DNA of 64,000 nucleotides. Origin: Atherinomorus stipes (taxonomy: Eukaryota; Chordata; Actinopteri; Atheriniformes; Atherinidae). The first letter of the stretch is position 1; every line of letters starts with the position of its first letter. Below the pieces are notes generated by a model. That model did no database searches. It saw only the letters and a program-made list of their open reading frames with translations, and was not told where the DNA came from. This document shows positions 59,926-64,000 of the stretch, in pieces. The translations under genes were made by a program, and so were the position numbers. The DNA is taken from contig JALJCO010001285.1 in NCBI GenBank assembly GCA_023101725.1, positions 1-64,000 on the forward strand, read 5' to 3'.

Positions 59926-61116
59926 ACTGTTACGTCCCAGCTCTGCTCGGGGTTAGGGACGCAAACTAAAGACTGGTTTAACGATGTAAAAGGTGGAGTA
60001 AAGATGGTTTATTATAGTTCAGAAGGTGAATTAGAGGCATAAATACAAAACGAGGAAAAGGAGATGCTGCTGGAAGGAACAAATGAAAAGACGGAGAAAG
60101 CCGAACACTGAAAGGGGAACACCCGCACTAACCTAGTCCATGAACCAAAAAGGGAACGAGCAGCACCAAAAACTAAAACCTGGAACCAAAACCAACTACA
60201 ACGAAGCAAGGCCTCGCTGTCCCGCCTCCAAACTACCGCCGCAAATCACAAACAAACAAACAAAAACACATACAAACCACATTTTCTTTGTGGGGTTATT
60301 AGAAGATTTTCCCGTCATTTCATTTCATAACGTTAAACACTTAAAAATCCTGTAAAAAATCCACACACATCTTAACAACAAAAATAGTGTCCGACAGTGT
60401 AAATGAATATTTTCTTACCACTTTATGAGTCAGTCGTTTTAAAACCCTTACCACACTTTAACCCTTCAAAGGCCAGTTTGTTCATCAGTTACTGTTTGTA
60501 GTTTTTGTGTTACATCAACCGCAAAAGTTCAGTGACTTCAAATCAAACAATAAAGAATAATAATAATAATAAATATGCACCTATAACCAGTTATGAAGGG
60601 ATTTTACAGTTGGAGTGACTGTTTTTTATGTCACATTTGACCAGTTAAATGTGTGTTTGTGGAGAAATGGATCATGTTGGTGATGTGTGATGTAGGAGGC
60701 AGCAGATCCAGCTGAGAGGAGCAGATTAGCGAGGACGGTCGTCGGCTGGCGGAAAGGCCGCCTGGCTGAGCAGCCAGATGCTCTGCTGTCGGCTTTAAAC
60801 CCTCCTCATGTCTGCATGTACCTGGAGCTCAGCTGCAGAAAGAGCAGCATGTCTGCGGTATTGATCCTGCAGAGCAGACGACAGACTTCACTCTTAGTTT
60901 TTGGGATTATCTCGATTTTCCGTCCGGCCCAGGTCTTCTTGTCGCGTTTGTGGCCATATGCTCAAATGTCAGAAAATGTCAGCGCAATCACGGCAGCAGA
61001 GCTCGATGTTAAACAACACAAACAGAACGCCGATGAGCGTCCTCGGAGGACGCAAGGAGAGCTGAATGCTGCCTGAGCAGGAGGACGGGGACGGAAACGC
61101 TGGTCTGAGCACAGAC
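59926..61116. other. Unassigned stretch
   Basis: It contains small CAAA (60257-60275) and AAT (60557-60572) repeats. No exon recognised. Confidence 0.5.
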
Positions 61117-64000
61117 CGCTAACAGAGCGGACGTAGCTTCCGCTAACAGAGAGGACCAAGCTTCAGCTAACAGAGAGGACGAAGCTTCTGCTAACAGAGA
61201 GGACAAAGCTTCAGCTAACAGAGAGGACAAAGCTTCTGCTAACAGAGAGGACCAAGCTTCTGCTAACAGAGAGGACAAAGCTTCAGCTAACAGAGAGGAC
61301 GAAGCTTCTGCTAACAGAGAGGACGAAGCTTCAGCTAACAGAGAGGACGAAGCTTCTGCTAACAGAGAGGACGAAGCTTCTGCTAACAGAGAGGACAAAG
61401 CTTCCGCTAACAGAGAGGACGAAGCTTCAGCTAACAGAGAGGACGAAGTTTCTGCTAACAGAGAGGACGAAGCTTCCGCTAACAGAGAGGACCAAGCTTC
61501 TGCTAACAGAGAGGACCAAGCTTCAGCTAACAGAGAGGACCAAGCTTCTGCTAACAGAGAGGACCAAGCTTCAGCTAACAGAGAGGACCAAGCTTCTACT
61601 AACAGAGAGGACCAAGCTTCAGCTAACAGAGAGGACCAAGCTTCTGCTAACAGAGAGGACCAAGCTTCAGCTAACAGAAAGGACGAAGCTTCAGCTAAAA
61701 GAGAGGACCAAGCTTCAGCTAACAGAGAGGACCAAGCTTCTGCTAACAGAGAGGACCAAGCTTCAGCTAATAGAGAGGACCAAGCTTCCGCTAACAGAGA
61801 GGATGTAGCTTCAGCTAACAGAGAGGACCAAGCTTCAGCTAACAGAGAGGACCAAGCTTCAGCTAACAGAGAGGACAAAGTTTCTGCTAACAGAGAGGAC
61901 CAAGCTTCAGCTAACGGAGAGGACGAAGCTTCTGCTAACAGAGAGGACCAAGCTTCTGCTAACAGAGAGGACGAAGCTTCAGCTAACAGAGAGGACGAAG
62001 CTTCAGCTAACAGAGAGGACCAAGCTTCAGCTAACAGAGAGGACCAAGCTTCTGCTAACAGAGAGGACAAAGCTTCAGCTAACAGAGAGGACCAAGCTTC
62101 CGCTAACAGAGAGGACGAAGCTTCAGCTAACAGAGAGGACGAAGTTTCTGCTAACAGAAAGGACCAAGATTCCGCTAACAGAGAGAGGACCAAGCTTCTG
62201 CTAACAGAGAGGACCGAGCTTCTGCTAACAGAGAGGACCAAGCTTCAGCTAACAGAAAGGACCAAGCTTCAGCTAACAGAGAGGACCAAGCTTCCGCTAA
62301 CAGAGAGGACCAAGCTTCAGCTAACAGGGAGGACGAAGCTTCTGCTAACAGAGAGGACGCGGTTTCTGCTAACAGAGAGGACGAAGCTTCAGCTAACAGA
62401 GAGGACGAAGCTTCAGCTAACAGAGAGGACAAAGCTTCAGCTAACAGAGAGGACCAAGCTTCTGCTAACAGAGAGGACCAAGCTTCCGCTAACAGAGAGG
62501 ACGAAGCTTCAGCTAACAGAGAGGACGAAGTTTCTGCTAACAGAGAGGACGAAGCTTCAGCTAACAGAGAGGACGAAGCTTCAGCTAACAGAGAGGACAA
62601 AGCTTCAGCTAACAGAGAGGACCAAGCTTCTGCTAACAGAGAGGACCAAGCTTCAGCTAACAGAGAGGACCAAGCTTCAGCTAACAGAGAGGACCAAGCT
62701 TCTGCTAACAGAGAGGACCAAGCTTCCGCTAACAGAGAGGACCAAGCTTCAGCTAACAGAAAGGACGAAGCTTCAGCTAAAAGAGAGGACCAAGCTTCAG
62801 CTAACAGAGAGGACCAAGCTTCTGCTAACAGAGAGGACCAAGCTTCAGCTAATAGAGAGGACCAAGCTTCCGCTAACAGAGAGGATGTAGCTTCAGCTAA
62901 CAGAGAGGACCAAGCTTCAGCTAACAGAGAGGACCAAGCTTCAGCTAACAGAGAGGACAAAGTTTCTGCTAACAGAGAGGACCAAGCTTCAGCTAACGGA
63001 GAGGACGAAGCTTCTGCTAACAGAGAGGACCAAGCTTCTGCTAACAGAGAGGACGAAGCTTCAGCTAACAGAGAGGACGTAGCTTCAGCTAACAGAGAGG
63101 ACAAAGCTTCAGCTAACAGAGAGGACCAAGCTTCTGCTAACAGAGAGGACCAAGCTTCAGCTAACAGAGAGGACCAAGCTTCCGCTAACAGAGAGGACGA
63201 AGCTTCAGCTAACAGAGAGGACGAAGTTTCTGCTAACAGAGAGGACCAAGATTCCGCTAACAGAGAGGACCAAGCTTCTGCTAACAGAGAGGACCGAGCT
63301 TCTGCTAACAGAGAGGACCAAGCTTCAGCTAACAGAAAGGACCAAGCTTCAGCTAACAGAGAGGACCAAGCTTCCGCTAACAGAGAGGACCAAGCTTCAG
63401 CTAACAGGGAGGACCAAGCTTCTGCTAACAGAGAGGCCCAAGCTTCTGCAAACAGAGAGGACCAAGCTTCAGCTAACAGAGAGGACCAAGCTTCCGCTAA
63501 CAGAGAGGACCAAGCTTCAGCTAACAGAGAGGACCAAGCTTCCGCTAACAGAGAGGATGTAGCTTCAGCTAACAGAGAGGACCAAGCTTCAGCTAACAGA
63601 AAGGACGAAGCTTCAGCTAAAAGAGAGGACCAAGCTTCAGCTAACAGAGAGGACCAAGCTTCTGCTAACAGAGAGGACCAAGCTTCAGCTAATAGAGAGG
63701 ACCAAGCTTCCGCTAACAGAGAGGATGTAGCTTCAGCTAACAGAGAGGACCAAGCTTCAGCTAACAGAGAGGACCAAGCTTCAGCTAACAGAGAGGACAA
63801 AGTTTCTGCTAACAGAGAGGACGAAGTTTCTGCTAACAGAGAGGACCAAGATTCCGCTAACAGAGAGGACCAAGCTTCTGCTAACAGAGAGGACCGAGCT
63901 TCTGCTAACAGAGAGGACCAAGCTTCAGCTAACAGAAAGGACCAAGCTTCAGCTAACAGAGAGGACCAAGCTTCCGCTAACAGAGAGGACCAAGCTTCAG
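61117..64000. repeat. Minisatellite, 24-bp unit, about 120 copies, with higher-order structure
   Basis: Units of GCTAACAGAGAGGACCAAGC plus TTCA or TTCT, with a HindIII site AAGCTT in most. Rare variant units recur at fixed spacing. CAGAAAGGACG is at 61675, 62757 and 63597, and ACCAAGATTCCGC near 62163, 63245 and 63845. Blocks of about 1080 bp (45 units) were therefore copied as wholes. The minus strand is open for 410 and 541 codons with an 8-residue period (SSLLAEAW), an artefact. The array runs off the window. Confidence 0.97.

Noticed and set aside
61009..63800. Minus-strand open frames SSLLAEAW (410 and 541 codons)
   Set aside because: The 24-bp unit is a multiple of three and stop-free. 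There is no conserved domain and no non-repeat coding flank.

Overview
This window is vertebrate nuclear DNA, most likely from a ray-finned (teleost) fish. It contains spliced exons with GT-AG borders, Tc1-, hAT- and piggyBac-like DNA transposons, L1- and L2-type LINE remnants and a tRNA-headed SINE. The only host protein-coding gene I can recognise is the 3' part of single-minded 1 (sim1), a bHLH-PAS transcription factor, on the + strand. Its last three coding exons lie at 21627-21789, 30270-30672 and 36546-37184. The earlier exons (bHLH, PAS-A, PAS-B) are not in the 21.6 kb upstream, so the intron before the first visible exon is longer than that.

The dominant property is tandem repetition: by my count about 35 kb of the 64 kb is minisatellite or microsatellite. 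Main arrays, with unit lengths: 1-1951 (29 bp), 3101-3546 (37 bp), 6883-8865 (22 bp), 11213-14819 (45/51 bp), 16203-20935 (11 bp), 22938-29226 (36 bp), 30650-33375 (about 138-181 bp), 37197-39468 (9/15 bp), 40411-45310 (22 then 9 bp), 47651-48278 (35 bp), 48694-48917 (32 bp), 51003-51866 (41 bp), 53166-54086 (21 bp), 58090-58490 (4 bp), 61117-64000 (24 bp). Their units lack stops in several frames, so they give very long but meaningless open reading frames on both strands.

Several arrays sit inside or at the edge of mobile elements. The 11-bp array is in one arm of a 6.2-kb foldback element (15384-21557). The 36-bp array is inside a 5'-truncated L1-like insertion with a perfect 20-bp target duplication (22438-29441). 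The 37-bp array is inside a poly(A)-tailed retro-insertion (2651-3853) that itself interrupts a Tc1 element. The 45/51-bp array begins at the tail of a LINE remnant. One array has captured the end of a sim1 exon with its splice donor and carries 17 donor copies. Another starts a few bases after the sim1 stop codon and fills the expected 3' UTR.

The rest is single-copy intron or intergenic sequence, plus a second Tc1 copy (56938-57998), hAT-type MITEs with 8-bp target duplications, a THAP-exon element and other degenerate elements. The terminal sim1 exon has an apparent +1 frameshift in a C-rich tract. I saw no tRNA or rRNA gene, CRISPR array or operon.
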